Below are positions 36,301-44,438 of a stretch of 64,000 nucleotides of DNA, in pieces (position 1 is the stretch's first letter; every line of letters begins with the position of its first letter). Position numbers and translations under genes: made by a program. The DNA comes from M3007 sp031373665 (GTDB taxonomy: Bacteria; Bacteroidota; Bacteroidia; Chitinophagales; Saprospiraceae), in contig JANMMZ010000037.1 in assembly GCA_031373665.1 (NCBI GenBank), positions 4,264 through 68,263 of the forward strand, in the 5' to 3' direction. The notes beneath the pieces were generated by a model that saw only the letters and a list, made by a program, of their open reading frames with translations, was not told the origin of the DNA and did not search any database.

Positions 36301-36407
36301 TCCCAGAGGCTTCCTGTACGCTCGGCCGCAAGGCCCAATACCACTGCCGCTATGGCAAATGTTAGCCATCCGGCTATGTTATTCAGTGTCTTGAAAGAAG
36401 TATTCAT
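33351..36407 (-). CDS. DUF2723 membrane protein (GT-C type) with C-terminal helical repeats
   Basis: A 1018-residue inner-membrane protein. The N-terminal DUF2723 domain has the conserved WDCGEFISGAYKLQVVHPPGAP block after the first span, with Asp/Glu in the first periplasmic loop as in GT-C glycosyltransferases; about ten further spans run to roughly residue 610. A large soluble part follows (FTYGDNDTYPLWYCQEV, RPIYWAVTC), then C-terminal TPR-like helices (about 870-1000). The family is widespread in Bacteroidota and is thought to transfer a lipid-linked sugar to protein or lipid. Donor and acceptor are unknown. It is monocistronic. Confidence 0.85.
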   Translation of the reverse strand: MNTSFKTLNNIAGWLTFAIAAVVLGLAAERTGSLWDCGEFISGAYKLQVVHPPGAPVFLLVGRLFTWVASMLSSDPAAIAFSVNLLSALCTAFTALFVCWSTTILARLSLEGRGHEPMGGAALAVVGAGIVAGLCTAFTTSIWFSAVEGEVYAMSTFFTAMTLWATLKWYNLPDTADADRWLVFAFYSTALSIGVHLLSLLTFPALAMLYYFKKSKKTTVVGTFIAALIGVVFIVAIQKIIISGIPTLWASFDKYMVNSLGLPFYSGIIPVALLFGSAIFFGLRYAEKTGNGLLQRVVVAFGIVVIAYCSYGMVVVRAMANTPINMNDPSDPLRLLPYLNREQYGERPLVRGPHFDAKPADVVTQERYGRVGDKYVVVDEKTDYDYRSSDKSLFPRMGDYSQGRPRLYRQWIDKPTGVPTLGDNLEFFWKYQFQWMYWRYFMWNFAGRQNGEQGQFAWDPTSGHWICGIPAIDNARLGDQSQLPEFQKNNQARNKYYLIPFLLGILGMFFHYQRRPKDFFAILSLFVITGIGIIVYSNQPPSEPRERDYVLAASFFTFAIWIGLSVLALYDLFANRLRMSALAAPLATVIGLAAPLLMVTQNWDDNNRSEHSGSRDYARNFLESCEPNAIIFTYGDNDTYPLWYCQEVENLRTDVRVVNLSLIAVDWYIGQLRRAVNNSPAIEMSVPQEKIRGYKRVQLPYYAPSGDKVMTIQQVMKFLGEDHKLPMQGGDRDFDTYLPTRKIAIPVNKAEFIKNNIVSASDSSLVDTMYLDLGKKEYIIKDELAILDIIASNLGKRPIYWAVTCREDKLLGTQDYLQLEGLGLQIVPKKRKGSMESYGIIGSGGVDTDRAYRNIMERWHWGNFDKQRLFVDRSYMPSLQTMRVTMIRIGRQLIVEGKKDKAIALADKYFEVFPDYNFPHDQFSAFMADLYLRAGAPDKAAAKIREIAKAMEEQLKFYDSLDSRFRKGYERDEQYTLSISQTLLRLADEIKDPALTKDMETMLGAYMPSAPQLPGIQN

Positions 36408-36745
36408 TGAAAAATTTATATTGTTATTGTCACCCCCTCCCCCTCTCTAAACCAAGCATTCGCTGTGATTCACCACATCAAATCCAGACTCCTTTTCAGG
36501 AACGAGTGGGAGAAGAGTCTCACGAAAGACAGCGCAAAACTATAAAAGTATCGGGTCTTAGCCCAATTTTTAGTCATTATAGTAAAAAAAGTGTCAAAGA
36601 AAGTGGCAAAAGAATATTTATATGGGGAATAGATGCAAATATAACCCACATTTTTTTATACTTTTGCACCCAGATTTTTTAATAGTTCATTTTGAACACA
36701 TTTAAAGTTGTGAATTTACACACCTATCAGTCTGGATAAACATAC
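36408..36745. other. Divergent intergenic region, 338 bases
   Basis: It lies between the DUF2723 gene (minus) and the starch-synthase-like gene (plus). It contains a C-rich stretch (CCCCCTCCCCCTCTC) near 36432, direct tracts of AAGT/AAAG, and the -7 box at 36659-36666. A 91-codon open frame at 36407-36682 has no homology and is not supported as a gene. Confidence 0.5.
36659..36666 (+). promoter_or_regulatory. -7 element of the starch-synthase-like run
   Basis: TACTTTTG, an exact TAnnTTTG match, 79 nt upstream of the ATG at 36746. No clear -33 TTTG at the standard spacing. Confidence 0.5.
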
Positions 36746-37567
36746 ATGGAAAAGAAGAGATTGTTGCTCATCACACAAGAAATGGATCCCTATACAGAAG
36801 GCACTGATGTTTCGGCCTTCATAGGAAAACTACCAAAATATTTACAAGACAACGGATACGAACTTCGGATTTTGATGCCTCGCTATGGCGTAGTCAACGA
36901 ACGCCGCCACCGCCTTCACGAAGTTGTTCGCCTTTCAGGGATGAACATCATCGTGGACGAAGATGACTATCCACTCATCATCAAAGTGGCTTCATTGCCC
37001 AGCTCGCGCTTGCAAGTCTATTTCTTAGACAATGATGAGTTCTTTAAACGCAAATTCACTTTTGCGGATGAAAATGAAAATGCCTTTGAAGATAATGCCG
37101 AACGCGCTGCGTTCTTCTGTAAAGGAGTGATCGAAACCGTCAAAAAATTTGGCTGGGTACCAGACTATGTCTTGTGCGAAGGTTGGATGACCGGTTTGAT
37201 ACCTTTCTATTTACGCACGGCATATAAGACAGAGCCAATTTTTGCACAAGCCCAAATCATTTATACAGCCTATGATTCCCCACATGAGAAGGAAGGTGGA
37301 GAGCGTTTTTTGCAAAAAGCAGCCATCAATAACCTGAGTATTGGAGACTTGGAGGCGTTTAGGCACGAAGGCGGAATATCAGTACATAAAGGTGCCGCAG
37401 CTTATGCCGATGGCATCATTATAGGCAGCGAAAACCTGGAGTCGAGCGTTGACTTGTTGACCAACAACGGCGAAAAGCCAGTGTTGCGTTTTCAATCTGA
37501 AGAAGAGGTACTACCGGCATACACAGAGTTTTTCCGTAGCCTAATTGAAGCAGAATTGGAGCAATAA
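36746..37567 (+). CDS. Starch/glycogen synthase N-domain protein (GT5)
   Basis: A 273-residue protein that matches only the N-terminal Rossmann domain of GT5 glycogen/starch synthases: LLLITQEMDPYTEGTDVSAFIGKLPKYLQDNGYELRILMPRYG, with the ADP-glucose site altered (KTGG replaced by TEGTD). PDYVLCEGWMTGLIPFYLR corresponds to the WHT region. The C-terminal GT-B half is absent. This short form is typical of Bacteroidota, where it precedes DUF4270 and glmS-type genes, so it is probably not a glycogen synthase but a derived sugar-nucleotide-binding protein. It is not truncated in this genome specifically. Confidence 0.8.
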   Translation: MEKKRLLLITQEMDPYTEGTDVSAFIGKLPKYLQDNGYELRILMPRYGVVNERRHRLHEVVRLSGMNIIVDEDDYPLIIKVASLPSSRLQVYFLDNDEFFKRKFTFADENENAFEDNAERAAFFCKGVIETVKKFGWVPDYVLCEGWMTGLIPFYLRTAYKTEPIFAQAQIIYTAYDSPHEKEGGERFLQKAAINNLSIGDLEAFRHEGGISVHKGAAAYADGIIIGSENLESSVDLLTNNGEKPVLRFQSEEEVLPAYTEFFRSLIEAELEQ

Positions 37568-37656
37568 ACATACTGTTTAGGAGCGGCAAGCAACTACTTT
37601 TACTTCAACTCCATCATAGGGTGTCGGGCTTCCCTTCATTTTTTAAAAAAAATTAC

Positions 37657-39015
37657 ATGACAATTCAAAAAACAATGGCTTGCGCAATAACGATGTTGAT
37701 TGCGATGCTGATTGGGTACGCTTGTACCAAACCCACGTCATTTGGCGGCGACCTTCTGGATGACCAATTGGCTGACTACGAATATACGGATACCATTACG
37801 ATGAACTGCACCTTGGTGCGCGAAGACAATACCCTTACCACCTCCGATATCAATACAGCACCCTACTTGCTTTGTGGTGAAATATTAGATCCAGTATTTG
37901 GGAAAGTGCGTGCGGATATTTATACATTGTTCGCACCAACGAGTTTCAATCCAGATTTCAATAAAGCAACTGCAACGTTAGACTCGGCGGTAATGTACCT
38001 CGGCTACGATGTAAGTGGTGTATATGGCGATACCAGCCAGCAACAGACCATTCGTGTTTTCAAGTTGACCGAACAGATCAAAAATGACTCTTCGTACAAG
38101 ATGACAAGAACCCTCCCAGTAGGTGAGGAGGTAGGTTCTATTACATACAGACCCCAGCCTACCAGACGCGATAGCCTTACTTCTTCCAATAAAGGCCCTT
38201 TCCTAAGGATACCCCTCACGGCTGCTTACGCTGCGGAACTTAAATTATTGGATAGTACTACTTTAGCCAGTGATTCCTTGTTTTTAAGTGCAATAAAAGG
38301 TCTAAAAATAGTAACCAGGGCAGGTACTGATCCAGGTGCTATGATGGCCTTTGATATGAACGATGAACTTTTTAGTAGGATTCGTTTGTATTATAAAGTG
38401 ACCACAGCCACTGATACCACGTCCAAGACTTATGATTTTGTCTTTAACAGCGTTCGGAAATTCAATCATTTTGAACAAGATTACGCTGGTAGTGTTATTA
38501 GCAACAGTCTCAATGTAGTGAACAATGAATTGCTTTTCTTGCAACCAATGGGTGGTGTTCGTGTAAAGGTTGATTTCCCTTATGCGCATCTTTTAGAAAA
38601 TATTGCGATCAATAAAGCCGAACTTCGCCTGATTACTGCTCAATTGCCCTCTGATAACTTGAACTTAACCCCTGCCAGTCAAATGGTAGTGACACAGCAA
38701 CCCAATGACACCACTATTTTGTTCATCCGTGATGTTAGCTATTCGCTTACGCCCAATCTAAATGGCGGATTCCGCAATTTTGGAGGTGACCCAGTGAAAA
38801 AAAGGGTGAATGGCCAAGATGTAAGTGAGTATAGGCTTACGTTGACCCAGTTCTTTCAAGATCTGATAGATGGAGACGGCACAGATATCACCAAGCGCAG
38901 TATCTACCTCAATGTATATCCTTCTACTCGAACAGCCATGAGATCTATCCTGCATGGGCCGGCAAGTACTACTTTCCCGGCTAAATTAGAATTGAAATAC
39001 ACTAAAGTAAAATAG
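37657..39015 (+). CDS. DUF4270 lipoprotein
   Basis: A 452-residue lipoprotein starting at ATG 37657 (MTIQKTMACAITMLIAM). The lipobox is IGYAC, with Cys at 23, followed by TKPTSFGGDLLDDQ. The mature part is beta-rich, with the DUF4270 pattern TTSDINTAPYLLCGEILDPVFGKVRADIY and the C-terminal STRTAMRSILHGP. The family lies next to glmS and the short GT5 protein in many Bacteroidota, suggesting a link to cell-surface glycan or envelope assembly, but the function is unknown. A GTG at 37621 would give a longer but less convincing N-terminus. Confidence 0.82.
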   Translation: MTIQKTMACAITMLIAMLIGYACTKPTSFGGDLLDDQLADYEYTDTITMNCTLVREDNTLTTSDINTAPYLLCGEILDPVFGKVRADIYTLFAPTSFNPDFNKATATLDSAVMYLGYDVSGVYGDTSQQQTIRVFKLTEQIKNDSSYKMTRTLPVGEEVGSITYRPQPTRRDSLTSSNKGPFLRIPLTAAYAAELKLLDSTTLASDSLFLSAIKGLKIVTRAGTDPGAMMAFDMNDELFSRIRLYYKVTTATDTTSKTYDFVFNSVRKFNHFEQDYAGSVISNSLNVVNNELLFLQPMGGVRVKVDFPYAHLLENIAINKAELRLITAQLPSDNLNLTPASQMVVTQQPNDTTILFIRDVSYSLTPNLNGGFRNFGGDPVKKRVNGQDVSEYRLTLTQFFQDLIDGDGTDITKRSIYLNVYPSTRTAMRSILHGPASTTFPAKLELKYTKVK

Positions 39016-39048
39016 AACTCTAAATTACCGCTAAACAAACCAACAATA

Positions 39049-40893
39049 ATGTGTGGAATAGTCGCCTATATTGGCACCAAAAAAGCCTTCCCAATCTTAA
39101 TCAAAGGATTGGCTCGCCTTGAATATCGGGGTTATGATAGCGCGGGAGTTGCCCTACAAAATGGCGAATTAAGGGTTTATAAGAAAAAAGGGAAAGTGGC
39201 TGATTTGGTCAATTTTACCAAGGGTAAAAACACCGACGGGCACATCGGTATGGGTCATACCCGCTGGGCTACGCACGGCAAACCAGATGATCTCAACGCC
39301 CACCCGCATATGAGTGGAAATGGTCGTTTGGTGTTGATCCACAATGGTATTATTGAAAATTATGCCATCTTGAAAAATGCCTTATCTCAAAAACACGGAC
39401 ACACATTCAAAAGTGAAACGGATACAGAAGTATTGGTTCACTTGATAGAAGAAGTACAATCCAGAGAAAACATACCCCTAGAAGAAGCAGTAAGGCAAGC
39501 ACTTACCCAAGTACATGGGGCTTATGCCATTGTAGTGATGGATCGCGACGACCCTAAAAAAATAGTGGCTGCCCGCCGATCAAGCCCTTTGGTGATCGGA
39601 ATCGGGAAAAACGAATTTTTGGTTGGATCAGATGCGACCCCCATAGTAGAACACACCAAAAAAGTGGTATATCTCAATGATGAAGAGGTGGCTACTTGCA
39701 CTTTAGATGGCGAATTGACCATTAAAACCCTTCGCAACGAAACCATGACTCCAACCATCCATCAGATAGAGTTGGAGATAGAGCAATTGGAAAAAGGCGG
39801 TTATGATTACTTTATGCTCAAAGAAATATTTGAGCAGCCAGTCACCATAGAAGAGTGTATGCGCGGTCGTATGAATGCCGATGAAGGATGGATACGGCTT
39901 GGCGGTATGAGCGAACACATGAAGCGGATGGTCAATGCACAACGGATGATTATTCTGGGCTGCGGTACTTCTTGGCATGCAGGCATGATAGCAGAATACC
40001 TCTTTGAAGATTTCGCACGGCTACCCGTAGAGGTTGAGTATGCATCCGAATTTAGGTATCGGAATCCCGTAGTACGTGACAACGATATCATATTAGCCAT
40101 TTCACAATCGGGCGAAACAGCAGATACCTTTGCTGCCCTTGAGTTGGCCAAAGAGCGTGGAGCACTTACTTATGGTATTGTAAACGTGGTCGGCTCTTCC
40201 ATCGCCCGACTGACACATAGTGGCTCTTATATACACGTGGGTCCTGAAATAGGGGTAGCATCCACCAAAGCATTTACAGGTCAAGTGACCATGCTGACCA
40301 TGATGGCCTTGATATTAGGATACGAACGCGGCCATTTGCCCAAATCTCAATATCAAATCTTGGTACAAGAATTGTCATTGATACCTAGAAAGGTAGAGCG
40401 ATTGCTCCAAAACTGTCAAAAGCAAATAGAATATATCGCAGGCAAGTTCAAGGATTGCAGCAATGCCCTATATTTAGGTCGGGGGTATAATTTCCCAGTG
40501 GCACTAGAAGGCGCACTAAAACTGAAAGAAATCAGTTATATACATGCAGAGGGTTACCCAGCGGCGGAAATGAAGCACGGCCCCATCGCTTTGATTGACG
40601 AAAACATGCCTGTTTTTGTCATTGCAACCAACAAAAGTGCCTACGAAAAAATTGTCTCCAATATTCAGGAAGTCAAAGCCAGAAAAGGTATTGTCATAGC
40701 CGTTGTCACAGAAGGCGACGAAATAATAAAGGATATTGCCGATTTTACCATTGAAATACCGGAAACCGAAGAACAATTTACCCCATTATTGTCGGTTATC
40801 CCGATGCAGTTGTTGGCCTACTATATGGCTGTGCTACGTGAATGCAATGTGGATCAACCCCGTAACCTTGCTAAGTCAGTAACGGTAGAATAA
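39049..40893 (+). CDS. glmS: Glucosamine-6-phosphate synthase GlmS
   Basis: A 614-residue enzyme that makes glucosamine-6-phosphate from fructose-6-phosphate and glutamine, the first committed step to UDP-GlcNAc for peptidoglycan and lipid A. The N-terminal nucleophile Cys2 is followed by GIVAYIG and the class II glutaminase motifs (LEYRGYDSAG, GHTRWATHG). Two SIS domains carry ILGCGTSWHAG, SQSGETADT, ALKLKEISYIHAEGYPAAEMKHGPIALI and the C-terminal NLAKSVTVE. Full length. Downstream genes DUF4290 and yceD-rpmF follow in the same direction. No glmS ribozyme is visible, in keeping with Bacteroidota. Confidence 0.97.
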   Translation: MCGIVAYIGTKKAFPILIKGLARLEYRGYDSAGVALQNGELRVYKKKGKVADLVNFTKGKNTDGHIGMGHTRWATHGKPDDLNAHPHMSGNGRLVLIHNGIIENYAILKNALSQKHGHTFKSETDTEVLVHLIEEVQSRENIPLEEAVRQALTQVHGAYAIVVMDRDDPKKIVAARRSSPLVIGIGKNEFLVGSDATPIVEHTKKVVYLNDEEVATCTLDGELTIKTLRNETMTPTIHQIELEIEQLEKGGYDYFMLKEIFEQPVTIEECMRGRMNADEGWIRLGGMSEHMKRMVNAQRMIILGCGTSWHAGMIAEYLFEDFARLPVEVEYASEFRYRNPVVRDNDIILAISQSGETADTFAALELAKERGALTYGIVNVVGSSIARLTHSGSYIHVGPEIGVASTKAFTGQVTMLTMMALILGYERGHLPKSQYQILVQELSLIPRKVERLLQNCQKQIEYIAGKFKDCSNALYLGRGYNFPVALEGALKLKEISYIHAEGYPAAEMKHGPIALIDENMPVFVIATNKSAYEKIVSNIQEVKARKGIVIAVVTEGDEIIKDIADFTIEIPETEEQFTPLLSVIPMQLLAYYMAVLRECNVDQPRNLAKSVTVE

Positions 40894-40930
40894 TGTATAA
40901 TACCCCATAGCCAATAAACATAATTTAAGT

Positions 40931-41671
40931 ATGCGTATAGATATAGAATATAATACCGAAAGACCTCAGATCACCTACCCTGAGTATGGCCGTTCCATAC
41001 ATGAGATGATTATACAGGCAAAATTTGTAGATCACGACCAGTATCGTCAACGAATGGTTGAGGAAATTGTCTCTTTGATGATGGTGATTTCCCCATCCAG
41101 TCATAAAAACGTAGAGGATTACAGGGACAAACTCTGGAATCACGTATTTGCCATTGCTAATTATGAACTAGAAGTGACACCACCGATGGGTGTTGTGATT
41201 AGGAGAGAAGAAGATCGCCCTAAGGTAGAGCCCGTGGGATACCCTGCGTCCTCCACCCGTATGCGCCACTATGGCAACAGCGTCCACCTACTCATACAAA
41301 AGGCGATTGCCATGCCCGAAGGCACCAAAAAGGAAGGATTTGTAGAGGTCATTGCCTCTTATATGAAACTTGCCTACAAAACTTGGAATAAAGAACATTA
41401 TGTGAGCGATGACATCGTGAAAGATGACCTAGAGTTTCTTTCTGATGGCAAACTGTTGCTACATGAAGGCCACGATTCTTTGGACAAACTTGCCGCAGGT
41501 GCTACCCACCAGCAAGATCGCCGCAGCACCATGAGTAATACTGGAAAACGCAATAATAACAATAACCGCAACAATAGACCCAATAACAACATGGGTGGTA
41601 GCGGTCGCAATAGCAATAACAACAACCGAGGGGGCAATATTAGCGGCAATTTTAAAAATAGAAAGAAATAG
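40931..41671 (+). CDS. DUF4290 protein with Asn-rich tail
   Basis: A 246-residue cytoplasmic protein. Residues 1-180 match the Bacteroidota-specific DUF4290 family (MRIDIEYNTERPQITYPEYGRSIHEMI, YGNSVHLLIQKAI). From about residue 200 the sequence becomes a basic low-complexity tail rich in Asn, Arg and Gly (KRNNNNNRNN, NSNNNNRGGN), encoded by AAT/AAC runs at about 41545-41640. Such tails often bind nucleic acid or promote phase separation, which is inference only. It sits between glmS and yceD-rpmF. The biochemical role of the family is unknown. Confidence 0.88.
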   Translation: MRIDIEYNTERPQITYPEYGRSIHEMIIQAKFVDHDQYRQRMVEEIVSLMMVISPSSHKNVEDYRDKLWNHVFAIANYELEVTPPMGVVIRREEDRPKVEPVGYPASSTRMRHYGNSVHLLIQKAIAMPEGTKKEGFVEVIASYMKLAYKTWNKEHYVSDDIVKDDLEFLSDGKLLLHEGHDSLDKLAAGATHQQDRRSTMSNTGKRNNNNNRNNRPNNNMGGSGRNSNNNNRGGNISGNFKNRKK

Positions 41672-41683
41672 TGCTAAAGGTGC

Positions 41684-41714
41684 TTTGTTATTCGGAGAAA
41701 CAAATGTACCTTTG
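41684..41714 (+). promoter_or_regulatory. Consensus Bacteroidota promoter of yceD-rpmF
   Basis: TTTG (41684-41687), 19 bases, TACCTTTG (41707-41714). Both boxes and the spacing match the Bacteroidota housekeeping consensus TTTG-N19-TAnnTTTG, the clearest promoter in the window. It lies just after the DUF4290 stop, 28 nt before the yceD ATG. Confidence 0.8.
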
Positions 41715-41741
41715 CGCCCCACTTTGAAAATTAGCACAACG

Positions 41742-42251
41742 ATGAATGCTTTTAAGGCGTATTCTATCCCAATTCAGGGATTAATAAGCGGAATACATCA
41801 TTTTAAGTTTGAGATTGACCACGATTTTTTTGCACATTTTGAGGGTTCTCCCATTGAAATTGGCACAATAAAGGTTGATGTTCAATTAGATAAACGAGCC
41901 GATATGATGTTGTGGGAGTTTAATTTGGTAGGATTTGTGGAAACAGAATGTGATCGGTGTACTTCTATAATTAACCTTCCAGTAGAATCAAAACGACGAT
42001 TGATTGTCAAATTTGGAGAAGCGGAAGATAACGCAGAAGACGAAGTAGTGTTTATTCATAGAGAAAAATCGGATTTTAATTTAGCCGATTATTTATACGA
42101 ATTTGCCATACTTTCTTTGCCAATGACCAGCGTTTATAATTGCGAAGCCGATCCAGTCCCCCCTTGCAACCGTGAAGTATTGAAATTTTTGAAAAACAGT
42201 ACCGATGATATCAACCCTGGCTCTGTCTGGGATACACTCAAAGGTCTTTGA
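41742..42251 (+). CDS. yceD: YceD/DUF177 family protein
   Basis: A 169-residue protein starting at ATG 41742 (MNAFKAYSIPIQGL), directly behind a consensus promoter. It matches the YceD/DUF177 family, required for 23S rRNA accumulation in other bacteria: central ETECDRCTSIINLPVE with paired Cys, and the C-terminal PPCNREVLKFL. The longer frame back to 41595 runs inside the DUF4290 gene and is not used. It forms the classic yceD-rpmF pair with the L32 gene 24 bases downstream. Confidence 0.9.
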   Translation: MNAFKAYSIPIQGLISGIHHFKFEIDHDFFAHFEGSPIEIGTIKVDVQLDKRADMMLWEFNLVGFVETECDRCTSIINLPVESKRRLIVKFGEAEDNAEDEVVFIHREKSDFNLADYLYEFAILSLPMTSVYNCEADPVPPCNREVLKFLKNSTDDINPGSVWDTLKGL

Positions 42252-42275
42252 TTAATATTAAATAATTTAAAAGTC

Positions 42276-42482
42276 ATGCCAAATCCAAAATGGCGTCATT
42301 CCAAGCGCCGCAAACGCGCTCGTCGTACGCACTATAAGACCGAGGCTCCTCAGATCGCAACTTGTAAAACTACAGGTGAAGCGCATCTTTTGCACCATGC
42401 TTACTCTGTTGACGGTGATCTATACTACCGTGGGCAAGTAATCGTTCCTGGTAAGAATCGAGAGGCCGAGGCGGAAGCATAA
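42276..42482 (+). CDS. rpmF: Ribosomal protein L32 (zinc-site-free form)
   Basis: A 68-residue protein of the large ribosomal subunit: MPNPKWRHSKRRKRARRTHYKTEAP, then ATCKTTGEAHLLHHAYSVDGDLYYRGQVI. Canonical L32 has a four-Cys zinc ribbon; here only one of the four Cys remains, the C-minus form common in Bacteroidota. It is therefore zinc-independent. It is cotranscribed with yceD. plsX and fabH, which usually follow elsewhere, are replaced here by ridA. Confidence 0.95.
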   Translation: MPNPKWRHSKRRKRARRTHYKTEAPQIATCKTTGEAHLLHHAYSVDGDLYYRGQVIVPGKNREAEAEA

Positions 42483-42638
42483 TGAATACTTTCTGCCCTT
42501 TGTGACCTTTAGGTTTCAATGGGTGTTGAGTAATTTATTCAAAACATGCGCCGCTTTTCATCGTAAAAGCGTTTTAAGAGCTCCAGTTTGTCCATGACAA
42601 GCGTATGGGGCTTTTTTAGCATAATAAATTTTGAGAAT

Positions 42639-43019
42639 ATGAAGCAAATCCACAACACACCCAATGCCCCTTTACCAATAGGCCCTTACAATCAAGCGGT
42701 ATCATTCAATGGGATCTTGTATGCATCAGGTCAAATAGCCATAGATCCGGCCACTGGAGACTTGGTACTCGACAATATTGAAGCAGAAACCCACCAGGTA
42801 CTGAAAAACGTCAAGGCTATCCTAGAAGGCGCAGGCACTTCTTTTAAACGGGTGATTAAAGTCTCTGTCTTTGTGAAAGACATGAACATGTTCAGCCGTA
42901 TCAATGCCGTGTATGGAGAGTACTTTAAACCAGATTTTGCCCCTGCCCGTGAGTTGGTTCAGGTGTCCGAATTGCCTAAGTTTGTTAATATCGAAATATC
43001 AGTGACCGCTGCTTTGTAA
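42639..43019 (+). CDS. ridA: RidA family enamine/imine deaminase
   Basis: A 126-residue trimeric cytoplasmic protein of the YjgF/YER057c/UK114 family that hydrolyses reactive enamine/imine intermediates from PLP enzymes. Start at ATG 42639 (MKQIHNTPNAPLPIGPYNQAV). Family motifs are PIGPYNQAV, ASGQIAIDPATG, VKVSVFVKDMNMFSRINAVYGEYF, the conserved Arg in PARELVQVSELPK and the C-terminal NIEISVTAAL. The upstream gap of 156 bases and convergence with the sigma gene make it the end of the run. Confidence 0.95.
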   Translation: MKQIHNTPNAPLPIGPYNQAVSFNGILYASGQIAIDPATGDLVLDNIEAETHQVLKNVKAILEGAGTSFKRVIKVSVFVKDMNMFSRINAVYGEYFKPDFAPARELVQVSELPKFVNIEISVTAAL

Positions 43020-43036
43020 GGATATAAACAAGGCAT

Positions 43037-43077
43037 AAAAAAAACCGGTTACCTATCCGTTAGATAAGTAATCCGGT
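43037..43077 (-). terminator. Terminator of the primary sigma factor gene
   Basis: An imperfect stem, ACCGGTTAC-TATC with GATA-GTAA-CCGGT, around a five-base loop. On the minus strand it is followed by an uninterrupted T-run (A at 43037-43044 on the plus strand), so it fits the sigma gene better than ridA. Confidence 0.75.
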
Positions 43078-43122
43078 GCTTTGTTCATAACGTACCCTCT
43101 TCGGGTATAGGAAAATTGTGTA

Positions 43123-43989
43123 TTAGCCCAAATAGGGCTTTAATTGCGAACTATAAGTCTTTCTAAGGCGGCGGATGCCGCGTTCTTTAATTTGTCTGAC
43201 GCGCTCTCTTGTGAGGCCATACAACTCCGCAATTTCATCCAGTGTCAAAGGAGTATAACCATTGAGGCCGTAGTAAGAGGATATAATTTCCAACTCTCGC
43301 GGCGAAAGTAAGTTTAGACCCAGTGCTACTTCTTCGCGCAGCGATTCAGCCATCAATTCAACATCTGGCTCTCCAGAGTCAGCCAATGCCATCACATCGA
43401 GCATGGTAGCATCAGTGTCTTCCCCGCCGCCCAAGGGCGCATCCAACGATACATGCCTTGACCCGCTGCGGAGCATATTTTGTACATCGCGCTCCGAAAT
43501 ACCCAATATATCCGCTAGTTCCTCATCGGCGGGTTCGCGCTCAAACTCTTGCACAAAGGAAATATAGGCTTCCGTCACTTTATTATATGAACTTACTTTA
43601 TTGAGCGGCATGCGCACAATACGGCTGTTTTCAACAATAGCCTGAAGGACACTCTGACGAATCCACCAAACAGCGTATGAAATAAATTTAAAACCCTTTG
43701 TTTCGTCAAAACGGCGAGCCGCCTTGATCAAACCTACATTGCCTTCATTAATCAAATCCGACAGACTCAATCCTTGATTTTGATATTGCTTGGCTACTGA
43801 CACCACGAAACGCAGATTGGCCTCAGTCATTCGATCCAATGCGTCTTGATCGCCCTCGCGGATGCGTTGCGCCAATTTAACTTCTTGCTCAGGTGTAAGC
43901 ATATCAATCTTACTGATCTCATTGAGATACTTCTCCAGCGCTTGGCTTTCGCGCGTGGTAATTTTGTGAGCAATCTTGAGCTGACGCAT
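43123..43989 (-). CDS. rpoD: Primary sigma factor (sigma-ABfr type)
   Basis: A 288-residue sigma-70 protein. Region 1.1 is absent, as in all Bacteroidota primary sigmas. Region 1.2 is LEKYLNEISKIDMLTPEQEVKLAQRIREGD; region 2 contains NLRFVVSVAKQYQNQGLSLSDLINEGNVGLIKAARRFD and the -10-reading SYAVWWIRQSVLQAI; region 3 follows with VRMPLNKVSSYNK; region 4.2 has TLDEIAELYGLTRERVRQIKERGIRRLRK. This lineage of sigma reads the -33/-7 promoters found throughout the window. It has its own terminator and probably a promoter about 200 bp upstream (44203-44210). Confidence 0.95.
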   Translation of the reverse strand: MRQLKIAHKITTRESQALEKYLNEISKIDMLTPEQEVKLAQRIREGDQDALDRMTEANLRFVVSVAKQYQNQGLSLSDLINEGNVGLIKAARRFDETKGFKFISYAVWWIRQSVLQAIVENSRIVRMPLNKVSSYNKVTEAYISFVQEFEREPADEELADILGISERDVQNMLRSGSRHVSLDAPLGGGEDTDATMLDVMALADSGEPDVELMAESLREEVALGLNLLSPRELEIISSYYGLNGYTPLTLDEIAELYGLTRERVRQIKERGIRRLRKTYSSQLKPYLG

Positions 43990-44438
43990 GGTGCAATGAT
44001 TTAGTTATTTTTCAATTGAGTTTTTTGATACCCTATATAATGTAGTAAAGACGTATAAAGTTTCACAAGTAGCTACTTATTTAAGTAAAAAATAGACATT
44101 TTTTTTATTTTATACGATAATTATTGATAAAACGCAAAAAATAGGCCAACTTACCTCGCACTGAGAACAGTTTCATACAGTCTTTCCAAAATTTGACAGG
44201 CTCAAAGATACGTTGCTGCAATTCTTTTATCCTAAATTCTGCCCAAGGTATTTTATCCGAAGGTACAAAGCAGATTTTAAGTAATTATCAAGGTAATCAC
44301 TTTACTCGAAGAAACCTGCCAATTGATGCCTATAACAGGTGTGTTGCTCTAAATTTTGCAACCAATGATTAGGTGTTGTGTTTATAACGAACAATAAAGT
44401 ATGCATTTTGCGGGTTCACCGTTACTAAGGGTTTTTTA
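43990..44438. other. Divergent intergenic region, 449 bases
   Basis: It separates the sigma gene (minus) from the permease gene (plus). It holds a perfect minus-strand -7 element at 44203-44210, an AT-rich leader for the sigma gene and, overlapping the promoter, a startless open frame of about 59 codons on the minus strand (44105-44284) that looks protein-like but has no ATG before an internal Met at 44176. I recognise no known RNA. Confidence 0.5.
44203..44210 (-). promoter_or_regulatory. -7 element of the primary sigma factor gene
   Basis: TATCTTTG on the minus strand is a perfect match, giving a leader of about 205 nt. A TTAG sits upstream at near -33 spacing. Confidence 0.45.

Noticed and set aside
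36407..36682. 91-codon plus-strand open frame in the DUF2723/GT5 spacer
   Set aside because: Begins at the divergent start codon, has no family pattern, and the -7 box of the next gene lies at its end.
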